DNA of 64,000 nt from Providencia hangzhouensis (GTDB taxonomy: Bacteria; Pseudomonadota; Gammaproteobacteria; Enterobacterales; Enterobacteriaceae), in contig NZ_CP135052.1 in NCBI RefSeq assembly GCF_029193595.2, positions 3,844,001 through 3,908,000 of the forward strand. Direction: 5' to 3'. Both the position numbers and the translations under genes were made by a program. A model generated the notes under the pieces. It was given only the letters and a program-made list of their open reading frames with translations. It was not told the origin of the DNA and searched no databases. This document shows positions 8,966 through 16,454 of this stretch, piece after piece. Within the stretch, counting starts at the first letter, position 1. Each line of letters begins with the position of its first letter.

Positions 8966-9000
8966 AAGTCAATATCACCTTTGTGCGGTGGTATTGGCTT
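8966..9000 (+). terminator. Hairpin after fimbrial operon 2
   Basis: Inverted repeat with 14-bp arms AAGTCAATATCACC and GGTGGTATTGGCTT (one G-U-type mismatch) around a 7-nt loop, 20 bp after the tip-gene stop. A U-tract is lacking, so termination may be partial. Confidence 0.6.
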
Positions 9001-9348
9001 AGCCTAAAATGGCGGAGAGATATGAGATTTTTGCCTTAATCTCTACAATGTCACTTACTATTAGTAAAAATAGTAGAAATATAAAGAAGGCGTGTGATAT
9101 TAAGAAAGAGATAATTCAAATCAAAGATCCTCTACGCTCATGAAAAATATAATTACTTAATTCAACACCATTTACAGCTTAAAACTCAAGTCATAAAACA
9201 GATACTTCTCCCTCTCATCCCATTGTGGTGATTTCCGCCAAAGAAAACTATCACATTGACAAACTTGCTATACAATTTAATCATGCACTGCCCACCAACA
9301 CCTACATATTTAGGTTGATAAACACCCATCGTAATTGAGGCTATAACC
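9001..9348. other. Intergenic region without recognised gene
   Basis: About 350 bp between the fimbrial tip gene and the alkyltransferase-like gene. I see no gene, RNA or repeat in it. It probably carries the promoter of the gene at 9349, whose start is preceded by a GAGG ribosome site. Confidence 0.4.
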
Positions 9349-9666
9349 ATGAACAACGCGCCATCTTTCCGAGACATCATTTATAGCCTTATAGGGAGTA
9401 TCCCAAGAGGTAGAGTTGTCACTTACGGAACGTTGGCAAAAATGGCAGGTTACCCAGCTCATGTACGCCAAGTTTGCCAAGTTATTAGAACCATCCCTGC
9501 GGGAAGTTCTTTACCTTGCCACCGTATTATTAATAGTCAGGGTAAGTTATCAGTCAAAGGCGAGTGCTATCTACGTCACAAACAAGCCCTTATAGATGAA
9601 GGTATTATTTTTGACTTGAACGATAAAATAAAACTAAAGGACTATTTCTGGGAGGGATTTGATTAG
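9349..9666 (+). CDS. Alkyltransferase-like protein (MGMT C-terminal domain family) with PCHR motif
   Basis: A 105-residue single-domain protein of the O6-alkylguanine-DNA alkyltransferase C-terminal family. Visible elements are the helix-turn-helix (VVTYGTLAKMAGYPAHVRQV, arginine finger R40) and the active-site loop LPCHRIINSQGKLS with Cys57 in PCHR. Size and sequence match the alkyltransferase-like proteins (Atl1/YbaZ), which bind O6-alkylguanine and flag it for nucleotide excision repair, but those normally have Trp in place of Cys (PWHR). Here Cys, His and a downstream Glu (IDEG) are all present, so direct alkyl transfer is chemically possible. It is monocistronic, with a terminator at 9731. 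The family call is firm; its activity is open. Confidence 0.85.
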   Translation: MNNAPSFRDIIYSLIGSIPRGRVVTYGTLAKMAGYPAHVRQVCQVIRTIPAGSSLPCHRIINSQGKLSVKGECYLRHKQALIDEGIIFDLNDKIKLKDYFWEGFD

Positions 9667-9730
9667 CTCTTTCATTCTATTAAGTATAAAAATAATTTTT
9701 ACCGTAATATTGTAATTGTTGGTACTTAGT

Positions 9731-9765
9731 AAAATAAACTGTCTCACTCACAGCAGTTTATTTTT
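9731..9765 (+). terminator. Rho-independent terminator after the alkyltransferase-like gene
   Basis: Arms AAAATAAACTG and CAGTTTATTTT with a loop of about 12 nt, running into TTTTTAT on the + strand. Confidence 0.75.
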
Positions 9766-9824
9766 ATAATTACTATCTAATCTAGTTCCTATGTTTAAAA
9801 TAACAAAATCATAACTTACATCCT

Positions 9825-9870
9825 CATTGGTTGCCCTTCATCCAATGAATTAAAAATAGGGCAACCAATG
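9825..9870 (-). terminator. Hairpin downstream of the AbgT-family gene
   Basis: 13-bp inverted repeat CATTGGTTGCCCT / AGGGCAACCAATG with a 20-nt loop, starting 24 bp after the stop of the - strand transporter gene. The stem is strong but has no good U-tract on the - strand. Confidence 0.55.
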
Positions 9871-9894
9871 GTTTTTCAATTAAATATCAAAACG

Positions 9895-11466
9895 CTAACT
9901 TCCCGGTGTGAAATAAATCGGGGAACCAGGCCCTACAGGAATCCCTAATACAAATACCCATACGATAAAGAATAATGACCAACCAATGAAGAAAATGATG
10001 GAATAAGGCAACATCATTGAGACAAGTGTACCAATCCCTGCATCTTTCTTATATTTCACAACAATCGCCATAATTAAGCCAAAGTAGCTCATCATCGGTG
10101 TGATAATATTCGTGACCGAATCACCAATTCGGTATGCCGCTTGAATAGTTTCTGGCGCATAGCCCGCTAACATTAGCATAGGAACAAAAATAGGTGCCGT
10201 TACCGCCCATTGGGCTGATGCTGAGCCAATCATTAAATTAATAAATGCACAGATAAGAATAAAGCCAATAAACAGCACACCACCGTGAAGGTCGATACTA
10301 TTTAAGAAGTTGGCACCTTTAACTGCGATAACTTGCCCGATGTTTGTCCAACCAAAGAAAGCAACAAATTGTGCCGCGAAGAAAATAATGACAAGGTATA
10401 AACCGAGCGTACTCATTGCTCCAGCCATTGCATCAACAATGTCTTTATCCGAGCGCATAGTTTTAGCAATATAACCATACACGATGCCTGGAACGGCAAA
10501 GAAGACAAAAATAAAGACCACAATACCTTTTAAGAACGGCGAGTTGCTGACTAATCCCGTTTCCTGATTCCGTAATATTCCGTTCTCTGGTACCACCATC
10601 AATGCCAAAATTGCCGCTAATCCCCAGAAGGTAACTGATGCCCAGAATAACGCTTTTTTCTCGAGTGGAGTAACGTTTGCAGAAGCATAAAGGCTATTTT
10701 CATCTTCATCAACGGCACCACCTGTATATGGACCCAACTGGGGTTCCACAATTTTTTCGGTGATCAAATAACCTAAAATAGTGATTAAAAACGTACTGGC
10801 AAACATAAAGTACCAGTTTGCTTCTGCACCCACGATATAAGTTGGATCAATGATTTGCGCAGCTTGCTGAGTGATACCCGAAAGTAACGGGTCAACCGTA
10901 CCTAATAGTAAGTTTGCTGAATAACCACCTGAAACACCAGCAAATGCGGCGGCAAGACCCGCTAAAGGATGACGACCTAATGAGTGGAAAATAATGGCAG
11001 CCAGTGGAATAAGTACCACATAGCCCAATTCTGCGGCGGTGTTTGACATGATCCCCGCAAACACGATAGCCATTGTGGTTAATTTTCGTGGAGCTTTGGT
11101 GACAATTAAGCGCATAGCCGCGGAAAGTAAGCCGGCCCGCTCTGCAATTCCAACCCCTAATAATGCCACTAATACCGTCCCTAATGGTGCGAAACCTGTA
11201 AAGTTGGTGACGACATTCGCAATAATTTTTCGGATCCCTTCGGCATCCAATAAACTTACAATATGAATAATACCATCTTCTGCCCGCCCTTTTGCGCCTT
11301 CTGGGCGCGGATCTGGCACGCTTACACCAAAGTACTGACCAATTGCTGAGGAAACTAATAAAATTGCAATTAAAATAATAAATAAAATGACGGGATGTGG
11401 TAGTGCATTACCTAGCCACTCAACCGTTCGCAAAAAACGGCTTCCCTCTTGCTTCTTTTGTTCCAT
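9895..11466 (-). CDS. AbgT-family transporter (p-aminobenzoyl-glutamate type)
   Basis: Inner-membrane transporter of 523 residues with about 12-13 hydrophobic segments. It matches the AbgT family from end to end: WLGNALPHPVILFI near the start, FTGFAPLGTVLVALLGVGIA, the re-entrant loop region GVSGGYSANLLLGTVDPLLS, and the C-terminal SASAQWAVTAPIFVPMLML with GDSVTNIITPMMSY. Members import p-aminobenzoyl-glutamate, a folate breakdown product, or export sulfonamide drugs; which applies here cannot be decided. abgA/abgB hydrolase genes are not adjacent, so the link to folate salvage is weaker than in E. coli. Single gene with its own hairpin at 9825. ATG preceded by AAGGAGA. Confidence 0.9.
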   Translation of the reverse strand: MEQKKQEGSRFLRTVEWLGNALPHPVILFIILIAILLVSSAIGQYFGVSVPDPRPEGAKGRAEDGIIHIVSLLDAEGIRKIIANVVTNFTGFAPLGTVLVALLGVGIAERAGLLSAAMRLIVTKAPRKLTTMAIVFAGIMSNTAAELGYVVLIPLAAIIFHSLGRHPLAGLAAAFAGVSGGYSANLLLGTVDPLLSGITQQAAQIIDPTYIVGAEANWYFMFASTFLITILGYLITEKIVEPQLGPYTGGAVDEDENSLYASANVTPLEKKALFWASVTFWGLAAILALMVVPENGILRNQETGLVSNSPFLKGIVVFIFVFFAVPGIVYGYIAKTMRSDKDIVDAMAGAMSTLGLYLVIIFFAAQFVAFFGWTNIGQVIAVKGANFLNSIDLHGGVLFIGFILICAFINLMIGSASAQWAVTAPIFVPMLMLAGYAPETIQAAYRIGDSVTNIITPMMSYFGLIMAIVVKYKKDAGIGTLVSMMLPYSIIFFIGWSLFFIVWVFVLGIPVGPGSPIYFTPGS

Positions 11467-11923
11467 ATTTTCTCCTTATAAACAAGAAAAACGGACATTA
11501 CACAATGTTTTTGTTTTTTACCATTTACAAATAGATCATTTCAAATCAACAAAATTCACACAATTTAGACATAAAATTCAACATAATTAGGGATAATTCA
11601 TTTTTATTAGTCATTAATATTATTAATTTAAATAAAGGCACCAATTAAAACCAAAGTAAATCAGATAAATTAATTTCTATAAGTGTGGTCAATATAACAA
11701 TTTTCATATTATCTATGACGTTTATTCGTCATTTATCACTAATTAAATATTATTTTTTAGCAGTTTTATTTCATATTAATAGTAAAAACCTTATTTATAA
11801 ACACTCGATAAAACCTTACTTATAATTCGGAATAACAACCCCAACAAAGAATAATCTACCAACTTTCTTTATATTGATATGGAAGGCTATAATAGTAAAA
11901 AATCAATTCATGGAGTCACTATC
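11467..11923. other. Divergent AT-rich intergenic region
   Basis: About 450 bp between the leftward transporter gene and the rightward DUF1992 gene; it should hold promoters for both. I see no gene, strong palindrome or repeat. Confidence 0.4.
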
Positions 11924-12304
11924 ATGTCAGTCATTGATCTTTGGGCAGAACGCCATATTCAAGAAGCTCTGAGTAAAGGGGAGCTTTCAAATTTAAATGG
12001 GGAGGGAAAAATGTTACAGCTTGAAGATGATAGTTTAGTTCCACCTGAACTTAGGGCTGGGTATCGAATATTAAAGAACTCGGGCTATTTACCCACTGAA
12101 TTACAACAAAGGAAAGATGCACTAACGCTAAGCCATATGCTACAAGGTCTCTCTGTGGACGACCCCAATTATACGTCGGTGAGTAAGCAATTAGCTTTAC
12201 TCGAACTAAAACTCAAACAAGCCAATGTAAATACTGATTTTTTACATGGCAACTATGCAAATTCAATTTCTGAACAAATAACCAATAAGTCAAATACCAA
12301 ATAA
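11924..12304 (+). CDS. DUF1992 protein (DnaJ-homologue subfamily C28-like, YhdN-like)
   Basis: Small soluble protein of 126 residues carrying the conserved DUF1992 block near the N-terminus: LWAERHIQEALSKGELSNL followed by GEGKML and PPELRAGYRILKNSGYLP. The start at 11924 (GGAG eight bases upstream) fits the family; an upstream in-frame ATG at 11879 would add 15 residues unlike other members. E. coli YhdN is about the same size. The function is unknown; the eukaryotic relative DNAJC28 has a J domain that is absent here. It stands alone with no operon partner. Confidence 0.85.
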   Translation: MSVIDLWAERHIQEALSKGELSNLNGEGKMLQLEDDSLVPPELRAGYRILKNSGYLPTELQQRKDALTLSHMLQGLSVDDPNYTSVSKQLALLELKLKQANVNTDFLHGNYANSISEQITNKSNTK

Positions 12305-12504
12305 TGTAGGTAAGTCTTACAATAAATTAATCCATTATCCGTTTACTATTTATCTTAATCATTCTTCCTTTATTTCTCTTTGCTTGATTCGTTATTAAAA
12401 ATGCCCCTTAATAGTCATATTAAGACTATTTACCTCTTTTTTATATGGTTATCCAAGTATTATCAATCCCTATTTTATACTTATTAATAAGCAAGGGATG
12501 GAAA

Positions 12505-12912
12505 ATGGAACAGAAACAATATTCTAATAAATGGCAAGAACGTTTCGACTTTTTTGATAAGCATGGTGCTCCTGATACGCCTGAATTCAAAGCAGCGTTG
12601 AAAGCCGCCTCTTTCGGTAAGCGTATTCTCATTAATATGAACATTTTTGCCTTCTTCTTCGGTATTATTTACTTCTTGATTTTAGGGCTGTGGAAGAAAG
12701 GGTTGGTGATGCTTGGTATCACTCTTGGGGTTGGTCTAGTTTTGAATATTATTGATTTTATGATTGGTGGAACGATCCCTAATGCCGTCTTTACAGGGGT
12801 ATCTGTCGGTATGTCAGCGCTGTGGGCCATGGTTGCCAATTATGCTTACTATATTAAAGAAACCAAAGGATTGGACAACTGGAACCCATTTGAAGGGATC
12901 CGCATGGTCTAA
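12505..12912 (+). CDS. DUF2628 inner-membrane protein
   Basis: 135-residue protein with a soluble N-terminal stretch (residues 1-40, RFDFFDKHGAPDTPEFKAAL) followed by about three membrane segments (IFAFFFGIIYFLIL, LVMLGITLGVGLVLNIIDFM, AVFTGVSVGMSALWAMV) and a C-terminal NWNPFEGI. This matches the DUF2628 family of unknown function. The ATG at 12505 has an AAGGGA ribosome site; the in-frame ATG at 12445 adds a non-family stretch. A decayed copy of its first third lies at 2969-3124. Confidence 0.85.
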   Translation: MEQKQYSNKWQERFDFFDKHGAPDTPEFKAALKAASFGKRILINMNIFAFFFGIIYFLILGLWKKGLVMLGITLGVGLVLNIIDFMIGGTIPNAVFTGVSVGMSALWAMVANYAYYIKETKGLDNWNPFEGIRMV

Positions 12913-12921
12913 GCTGTAAAA

Positions 12922-12962
12922 AGATAAAAATTGGCTGCGGGCGAGGTGGCTAATTTTTATCT
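12922..12962. terminator. Bidirectional terminator between convergent genes
   Basis: Arms AGATAAAAATTGGC and GGCTAATTTTTATCT (one G-U pair) around a 13-nt loop. A- and T-runs flank the stem on both sides, so it can serve the + strand DUF2628 gene and the - strand AraC gene. Confidence 0.7.
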
Positions 12963-12986
12963 GGCAACAAAGCTCCCCAAAATAAC

Positions 12987-13688
12987 CTACCGTAAGTGAC
13001 TTCCCTGCAAACGATATTCATTCGGTGTTTTGCTATAAAATTGGCGAAATGCATGACTAAATGCCGAATGTGAGTCATAGCCCACCGCTAATGCAATTTG
13101 TTCTATTGATTTATTGGATAATAATAAGCGCCCTGCCGCTTCCATGCGTTTTTGTAATAGAAACTGCATCGCCGTTAACTGTGTTTCAGCCTTTATTTTT
13201 CGTTGAAGCGTACTCACTGACATACAAAAAGCCGTTGCCATATCTTCACAACTAATAGGATGGTGTAGACGCAGTTCCACCCATTGAGAAAGCTCATCAA
13301 TCCATTTATTTTCAGGTTTTAACTGTGCCAACAATAGACGAGCAACCGTAAAATTATGTTCCGGAGCTTGTGGGAAGTTTTGCAACCAATTCAAAAGACC
13401 AATTGCGGCAGGTGTCAGAGTAAATTGCGTCATTTTTTCATTTAATGCCCATTGTGCTGTAGCAGGCATTTCTAATACGTAATTTTGATTTCCTAGCTGC
13501 CCGCTAAAAGCATGGCTCACACTAGGCGGGATCACGACCCCCTTTCCTGCATTTAACAGAAAATGTTGCCGGTACATATTAATTTCCATCTGCCCAGATA
13601 ACGACAAAACGACTTGCCACTGCCCATCATGTTGATGAGAAATGACGTCGTTCGAATATTGGCGAAAATGAAGCTCAGGTAATCGCAA
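12987..13688 (-). CDS. AraC-family transcriptional regulator
   Basis: 233-residue regulator. The N-terminal half is a cupin-like sensor (HQHDGQWQVVLSLSGQMEIN, GKGVVIPPSVSHAFSG). The C-terminal AraC domain (about 130-230) has two helix-turn-helix units, CEDMATAFCMSVSTLQRKIK and IEQIALAVGYDSHSAFSHAF, and ends in the family signature FRQFYSKTPNEYR. No effector or target is evident: the neighbours are a DUF2628 gene (convergent) and the parDE-like module. An amine or metabolite sensor that controls itself or a distant efflux gene is possible but unproven. Confidence 0.88.
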   Translation of the reverse strand: MRLPELHFRQYSNDVISHQHDGQWQVVLSLSGQMEINMYRQHFLLNAGKGVVIPPSVSHAFSGQLGNQNYVLEMPATAQWALNEKMTQFTLTPAAIGLLNWLQNFPQAPEHNFTVARLLLAQLKPENKWIDELSQWVELRLHHPISCEDMATAFCMSVSTLQRKIKAETQLTAMQFLLQKRMEAAGRLLLSNKSIEQIALAVGYDSHSAFSHAFRQFYSKTPNEYRLQGSHLR

Positions 13689-13768
13689 AGGGTTGCACTC
13701 CCACGGTCAATGAATAGCAAGAGTATAGGACTATAGGTGGTAATATTGCTATAGAGGAAGTGACTGGC

Positions 13769-14074
13769 CTATCTATCAAATTCATCAAAATAAAAATGTT
13801 TCAGCGGTTCCATTTGCTGGTGAAGAACTCGTATAACAAAGATATCTTTGGTTCTCTGCCGATAAAAAATGACATGCTTAGAATGATTATAACGCCTAAT
13901 CCCCTCTGAAATTTCCGCACACTTCAGTCCTATCAAAGGATTGGAGCTCAACATTTCTAACGCACAATGTAAACTTTTAGTATACTCATCCGCTTTACTG
14001 ACACCAAAATTCACCAAAGTATATTCAAATATTCCTTCAAAATCTTTAGCGGCTAAGTTAGAAAGTTTATACAT
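13769..14074 (-). CDS. ParE-family toxin
   Basis: 101-residue RelE/ParE-fold protein (LSNLAAKDFEGIFEYTLVNF, KADEYTKSLHCALEML, GLKCAEISEGIRRYNHSKHV, IFYRQ...IFVIRVLHQQMEP). The N-terminal helical hairpin and the R-x4-HxIFYR-like strand favour the ParE branch, whose members poison DNA gyrase, over mRNA-cleaving RelE; this is from family knowledge. It overlaps the antitoxin gene by 8 bp and is translated after it, the usual parDE order. Together they form a stand-alone chromosomal type II module. Confidence 0.88.
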   Translation of the reverse strand: MYKLSNLAAKDFEGIFEYTLVNFGVSKADEYTKSLHCALEMLSSNPLIGLKCAEISEGIRRYNHSKHVIFYRQRTKDIFVIRVLHQQMEPLKHFYFDEFDR

Positions 14075-14309
14075 TATGTGCGGTCTTCATTTTTTTGGCT
14101 ATATCATGGAGTGTGAATGATGATTCACCGCTTTTTTCACCTTCTTCAATTAGCATCTTCAATGCAGCCGTTTGTTTTTCTTGAATTTCAAGTAAACGCA
14201 GTGCGGAGCGAACAACTTCACTTGTTGAACCATACCTTCCAGATGAAATCAGTTGATTTACAAATTCATCTAATTGCGTTCCGATTGTCACACTTGTGGT
14301 ACGAGCCAT
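14067..14309 (-). CDS. ParD-family antitoxin
   Basis: 80-residue ribbon-helix-helix antitoxin. The N-terminus SVTIGTQLDEFVNQLISSGR plus YGSTSEVVRSALRLLE is the standard ParD DNA-binding and dimerisation unit; the charged C-terminal tail would wrap the toxin. It is the first gene of the pair. A perfect palindrome lies 10 bp upstream of the start codon (14320-14340), a probable autoregulatory operator. Confidence 0.88.
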   Translation of the reverse strand: MARTTSVTIGTQLDEFVNQLISSGRYGSTSEVVRSALRLLEIQEKQTAALKMLIEEGEKSGESSFTLHDIAKKMKTAHNV

Positions 14310-14319
14310 AAGATCACCT

Positions 14320-14340
14320 TTGTGTTAATTATTAACACAA
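14320..14340. promoter_or_regulatory. Palindromic operator of the parDE-like module
   Basis: Perfect inverted repeat with 10-bp arms TTGTGTTAAT and ATTAACACAA and one central base, starting 10 bp upstream of the antitoxin ATG. Position and symmetry fit autorepression by a ribbon-helix-helix antitoxin. Confidence 0.75.
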
Positions 14341-14383
14341 TTATTTTAGTGGGTTATCACCATAAAATCAATCAGTGTAGGCA

Positions 14384-14719
14384 TTAGGCTAAAAGCGCCC
14401 CATTCGGCAAAGGTAAGTTAAATTCAGCAAGAACAATCGCCCCCTTTTCATCAGATGCCCCCGTGATCAACACTTCCGATTTAATGCCTGCTATACGCTT
14501 GACTTCAAAGTTACACACACATAGTACCTGCTTACCAATCAAATCATCTGGCGTATAATTGACAGTGATCTGTGCGCTAGAGCGCTTAATACCCAATTCG
14601 CCTAAATCAACTTCCATAACATAAGCTGGCTTTTTGGCTTTACTGTTGACTTGTGCACTAACAATAGTCCCAACACGCATTTCAACACGGGTAAAATCAT
14701 CCCATTCAATAATTTGCAT
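14384..14719 (-). CDS. CsaA/YgjH-like tRNA-binding-domain protein
   Basis: 111-residue protein consisting of one OB-fold EMAP/tRNA-binding domain: WDDFTRVEMRVGTIVSAQVN, AYVMEVDLGELGIKRSSAQI, LIGKQVLCVCNFEVKRIAGI and KSEVLITGASDEKGAIVLAE. The family includes B. subtilis CsaA (secretion-linked chaperone activity) and the C-terminal dimerisation domain of MetRS. E. coli YgjH is similar. The most likely role is tRNA binding; chaperone activity is reported for CsaA only. It is not clearly co-transcribed with its neighbours: a terminator lies just upstream at 14848. Confidence 0.88.
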   Translation of the reverse strand: MQIIEWDDFTRVEMRVGTIVSAQVNSKAKKPAYVMEVDLGELGIKRSSAQITVNYTPDDLIGKQVLCVCNFEVKRIAGIKSEVLITGASDEKGAIVLAEFNLPLPNGALLA

Positions 14720-14847
14720 AAATCCATTCCTAAATTAAATTACTTATGTGTAATAAATTAACATACAACAGACTTTGCGGTTTATCGCCAGAACGTCATT
14801 TTATGTAGCCAAACCACCACAGGGCTCAGATGATAAGCAAAAAATAA

Positions 14848-14865
14848 CCCTCATAAAAATGAGGG
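14848..14865 (-). terminator. Terminator at the end of the choline microcompartment operon
   Basis: Stem CCCTCAT / ATGAGGG with an AAAA loop (+ strand view). On the - strand it is followed by TTATTTTTT, a good U-tract. It lies about 50 bp downstream of the last SMR gene. Confidence 0.8.
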
Positions 14866-14915
14866 CTAAAGATAAATAACAGAAAGTATGTTGAAGTACG
14901 GCGTTTTCTTTTTTA

Positions 14916-15242
14916 CTACATCGTTGAAAATGTATTCATAATGATCCCACCAGTGATAATGAGGCCCATCGCAAATACTGCTGGGAAATCGGGTTTTTGT
15001 TTATATAAAATCATAGAAACGAGTGTCACACCGACAATACCAAACCCACACCATAATGAATAAGCCACACCGACTGGGATATAACCCATTGCACGGGTTA
15101 GTGCGAAATAACACAAGCAATAAGCAACAATGACTAATACAGATGGACCCAATTTGCTAAAGCTATTGGTCTTTTTTATCATTGAAGTACCCGTTATTTC
15201 AGAGCCAATAGAAAGCGCTAACCATAAAAATCCAGTAAACAT
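14916..15242 (-). CDS. Small multidrug resistance (SMR/EmrE-family) subunit B
   Basis: 108-residue protein with four membrane helices: residues 4-20 (FLWLALSIGSEITGTSMI, carrying the essential Glu14), 33-53, 57-80 (YIPVGVAYSLWCGFGIVGVT) and 86-105. This is the SMR pattern of proton-coupled exporters of quaternary ammonium compounds. It forms a pair with the next upstream gene, 21 bp away, and such pairs often work as heterodimers. As the tail of a choline-degrading operon it may move choline, trimethylamine or related amines across the inner membrane; this is inference from context and substrate chemistry. Confidence 0.9.
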   Translation of the reverse strand: MFTGFLWLALSIGSEITGTSMIKKTNSFSKLGPSVLVIVAYCLCYFALTRAMGYIPVGVAYSLWCGFGIVGVTLVSMILYKQKPDFPAVFAMGLIITGGIIMNTFSTM

Positions 15243-15263
15243 AATATTCCCCTTAACTTTGAA

Positions 15264-15692
15264 TTAATGAGCTGTGTTATTTTTTGTTGATAATAATGAA
15301 GACTCAGTTTCATCTTTAGATGGTTCAGTTTCTTCCGGATCATCGGAGCCCATTTTGGAGAATAGATTCATGATCACAATGCCACTCGCGATCACGGCCA
15401 TACCGATCATCGCCGCAGTGTCTGGGTGTTGCCCATAAAATAGCATGCCGAGGGTAGAAACCATTAAGATCCCTGTACCTGACCATGTTGCATAAGCCAA
15501 ACCAACAGGAATATATTTTACTGCCCGAGAAAGTGAATAGTAACAAATAACATATAGCACAACGATTAATGCCAATAATAATGATTTAGTCATACCTTCA
15601 CTATTATCAAACATTTTTAAGGTCGATGTTGCTGAGGTTTCAGAAACAATAACCGCCAGCATCCAAAGCCATGACTTTGCTTTAGGGGACAT
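15264..15692 (-). CDS. Small multidrug resistance subunit A with acidic C-terminal tail
   Basis: 142 residues. The first about 112 are a standard four-helix SMR unit (WLWMLAVIVSETSATSTLKM with the key Glu, YIPVGLAYATWSGTGILMVS). A hydrophilic Asp/Glu/Ser-rich tail of about 30 residues follows (SDDPEETEPSKDETESS), longer than in ordinary SMR proteins of 105-110 residues; longer tails are seen in one partner of some paired SMR exporters. Strong TAGGAG ribosome site. Paired with 14916; part of the cut operon by orientation and a short gap (55 bp) to the flavoprotein-like gene. Confidence 0.9.
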   Translation of the reverse strand: MSPKAKSWLWMLAVIVSETSATSTLKMFDNSEGMTKSLLLALIVVLYVICYYSLSRAVKYIPVGLAYATWSGTGILMVSTLGMLFYGQHPDTAAMIGMAVIASGIVIMNLFSKMGSDDPEETEPSKDETESSLLSTKNNTAH

Positions 15693-15747
15693 AGATAATA
15701 CTCCTACAATAAATAGAAAGATTAATTTTTAATTTGATTAAATAACT

Positions 15748-16440
15748 TTATTTTTTAAGAGACTTTAAATAATCGATTGCTGAATCTGTTAATTTATTTT
15801 CATTCGCGCAATACCCCCTAGGGTTATTCATTACTTCCTTTAAAGTAATATAGCGATTTGGATGTTCATCATTTATTTCAGGTTTTAAATTTTCAGTAAT
15901 ATCACGAATTAAAAATTTATTTTCTATTTCATTAAATGAATCAAAATAAACACCTAACTTGATTGCTTTAGTGATATTTTCTTTAATCAACTGATTATAA
16001 TTTTCATTTTTATTTAAACCTAAAACCTGACTTAATTCACTTTCAGGGCAACAATGGTATTTCAGTGCCAATATCGGCATGTTTTGTGATAATGCATGAA
16101 AGACTAACTCACTTTCCTCACTCATAAACAAACCATTGGCTATCTCACCAACGACTTTTGCATCAATAAACGGTAAAAACAGGCTGTCATAATGATTTAA
16201 ACTATTTATTGATAAGGTGCTTTTATTTATAACACTTCCCAATTCAGCCCATTTTTCAACATCAAAAGACTGGTGCATTGATGCGGTGGCATAAAAGGAA
16301 AAAGAAACAGAATCTAACTGTGCCAGTCTTTGGTAAATAGCTTGCTGATACCCCTCAACAGGCGATAGCACCACCAGAACTTGTCGCTTTAACTGACGTA
16401 AAACTTGCTGCACAATTCGCTCGATCAGTTTTTCGTTCAT
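15748..16440 (-). CDS. Microcompartment-associated flavoprotein-like protein
   Basis: 230-residue protein of unproven function. The N-terminus MNEKLIERIVQQVLRQLKR is an amphipathic helix very like the encapsulation peptides of microcompartment cargo. The body has alternating strand/helix segments (QVLVVLSPVEGYQQAIYQRL, YDSLFLPFIDAKVVGEIANG, MPILALKYHC) that recall the flavoprotein/Dfp-like proteins found in glycyl-radical microcompartment loci. A possible role is handling flavin for cofactor repair or redox balance inside the shell. The gene sits 14 bp after the pduL-like gene with an AAGGAG site. Cofactor binding cannot be confirmed by eye. Confidence 0.6.
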   Translation of the reverse strand: MNEKLIERIVQQVLRQLKRQVLVVLSPVEGYQQAIYQRLAQLDSVSFSFYATASMHQSFDVEKWAELGSVINKSTLSINSLNHYDSLFLPFIDAKVVGEIANGLFMSEESELVFHALSQNMPILALKYHCCPESELSQVLGLNKNENYNQLIKENITKAIKLGVYFDSFNEIENKFLIRDITENLKPEINDEHPNRYITLKEVMNNPRGYCANENKLTDSAIDYLKSLKK

Positions 16441-16454
16441 TCTGCCACCACTCC

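Noticed and set aside
12441..12644. Open - strand frame of 67 codons
   Set aside because: Exact antisense of the DUF2628 N-terminus; the residues echo the artefact at 3009-3245 because both are antisense to the same conserved segment.
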